From NCBI RefSeq assembly GCF_900199705.1, contig NZ_LT904908.1:529542-593541 (forward strand): a stretch of DNA of 64,000 nt. The letters run 5' to 3'. Positions 63,343 through 64,000 of the stretch are shown one piece after another. Every line of letters begins with the position of its first letter. Within the stretch, counting starts at the first letter, position 1. Source of the stretch: Collinsella provencensis. Lineage in GTDB: Bacteria; Actinomycetota; Coriobacteriia; Coriobacteriales; Coriobacteriaceae. The translations under genes were made by a program, and so were the position numbers. The notes beneath the pieces are model-generated. The model ran no database searches. It was not told the origin of the DNA and saw only the letters and a list, made by a program, of their open reading frames with translations.

Positions 63343-64000
63343 TGCGCGCATCCGAAAGTGATTGCCCGGATATGTATCTCGAAACGCGGGTAAAAATGTC
63401 GCAAATCAAGCTCGATTTGCCATCTTTTTTCGACAAAGACACCCTCCTTGCACCCGACCTCACCGAGCTCCATGATCCATGGCGCTACGTGGACATGCAC
63501 TGCCATCTCGATCGCATGGCAAACGCGGCGGAAGTTGCCATGCGCGCGCAAGAGCACCGCATAGCCATCCTATGCACCACGGTGACGCCCGACGACGTCG
63601 CATCTGCCCAAGACGTCCTTGCCGAAAGCGGCAATGTGCGCATCGCCGCCGGCCTACACCCATGGTGGGTCACCGACGACCCCGAGGGCACCGCCGATGC
63701 CGAGCAAGCAGCCGCGCTCGCCGCGGCATCCGATTGCGTCGGTGAGATCGGCCTCGACTTCTCCCCCGCCCACAAGCACAACGCCCGCGCCCAAATCGCG
63801 GCCTTCGAGCAGATCGTCTCCGCCTGCGCCGCCAAGCCGCGCCGGGACCGCGTCATATCCATCCACGCCGTGCGGGCCGCGTCAGACGCCCTCGACATTC
63901 TCGAAGCCCACGGCCTGCCCGACCACGCGACGTGCATCTTCCACTGGTTCTCGGGCACGTCGGCGGACCTCGATCGCCTCCGTCGCCTCGGTTGCCACAT
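63339..64000 (+). CDS. TatD-family metal-dependent DNase (5' part, cut by the window)
   Basis: About 220 codons visible, running off the right edge. The start is ATG 63339 or 63342 (ATGATG), overlapping the tcdA stop (ATGA-type coupling). The protein has a short 45-residue lead and then the amidohydrolase-type metal sites: WRYVDMHCHLDRM (His-x-His), GLHPWWV, CVGEIGLDFSP (Glu), ISIHAVRA (His) and CIFHWFSGT (His). In the usual family the third site is VHCR; here it is IHAV. TatD proteins are 3'-5' exonucleases or uncharacterised hydrolases. An alternative start at Met 20 would shorten the lead. Confidence 0.87.
   Translation, partial: MMRASESDCPDMYLETRVKMSQIKLDLPSFFDKDTLLAPDLTELHDPWRYVDMHCHLDRMANAAEVAMRAQEHRIAILCTTVTPDDVASAQDVLAESGNVRIAAGLHPWWVTDDPEGTADAEQAAALAAASDCVGEIGLDFSPAHKHNARAQIAAFEQIVSACAAKPRRDRVISIHAVRAASDALDILEAHGLPDHATCIFHWFSGTSADLDRLRRLGCH

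Overview
This is a high-GC window with short intergenic gaps and strong Shine-Dalgarno sites. Gene content suggests an anaerobic or facultative actinobacterium of the Coriobacteriia, most likely Collinsella or a near relative. The supporting content is an arginine deiminase pathway with YfcC-type transporters, fructose and fructosamine PTS genes, fused ECF ATPases, and an actinobacterial-style division and cell-wall (dcw) cluster. This taxonomic call is inference; there is no rRNA gene in the window. I see no tRNA, CRISPR array, prophage or insertion sequence.

Layout. 1-649: 3' part of a GntR/UTRA regulator, cut by the left edge. 1046-17116 (minus strand): the dcw cluster mraZ-rsmH-ftsL-ftsI-murF-mraY-murD-ftsW-murG // murC-murB-ftsQ // ftsZ. 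It has a well-formed promoter with three MraZ boxes, but no murE and no ftsA. 17450-20053: xerD-like recombinase and pyrG. 20227-21708: a DUF1846 protein. 21999-31197 (minus): an arginine catabolism block with arcA, arcB, two YfcC-type carriers, an ArcD-like antiporter and an aminotransferase; arcC is absent. 31553-33932: tagO/wecA-like transferase and trpS. 34358-36497: divergent rnd and a diacylglycerol kinase-family gene. 36742-39979: a tryptophan leader peptide and attenuator in front of a complete ECF transporter (S, fused A-A', T), followed by an rRNA methyltransferase-like gene. 41094-47740: mixed small operons, including a DUF4430 surface protein behind a cobalamin-riboswitch-like leader and a secreted coiled-coil/lysozyme-like protein behind a cluster of direct repeats. 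47891-53414: aminotransferase, fruK, fruA and a divergent RpiR regulator. 53418-58198: glutamine-dependent NAD synthase and two low-complexity proteins of unknown role. 58487-62166 (minus): mannose-type EIIA with an FrlB-like deglycase, then EttA. 62521-64000: TcdA and the 5' part of a TatD nuclease, cut by the right edge.

The most interesting signal is at 36730-36862. A 21-codon leader peptide with tandem Trp codons overlaps one strand of an antiterminator that competes with a clean intrinsic terminator, immediately before an ECF transporter operon. This points to ribosome-mediated tryptophan attenuation of an ECF-type tryptophan importer. Other items worth checking are a dyad-symmetric repeat shared by the ftsZ leader and the promoter of a secreted cell-wall-type protein, three degenerate tandem copies of the murG 3' end, and two copies of a palindromic intergenic element.
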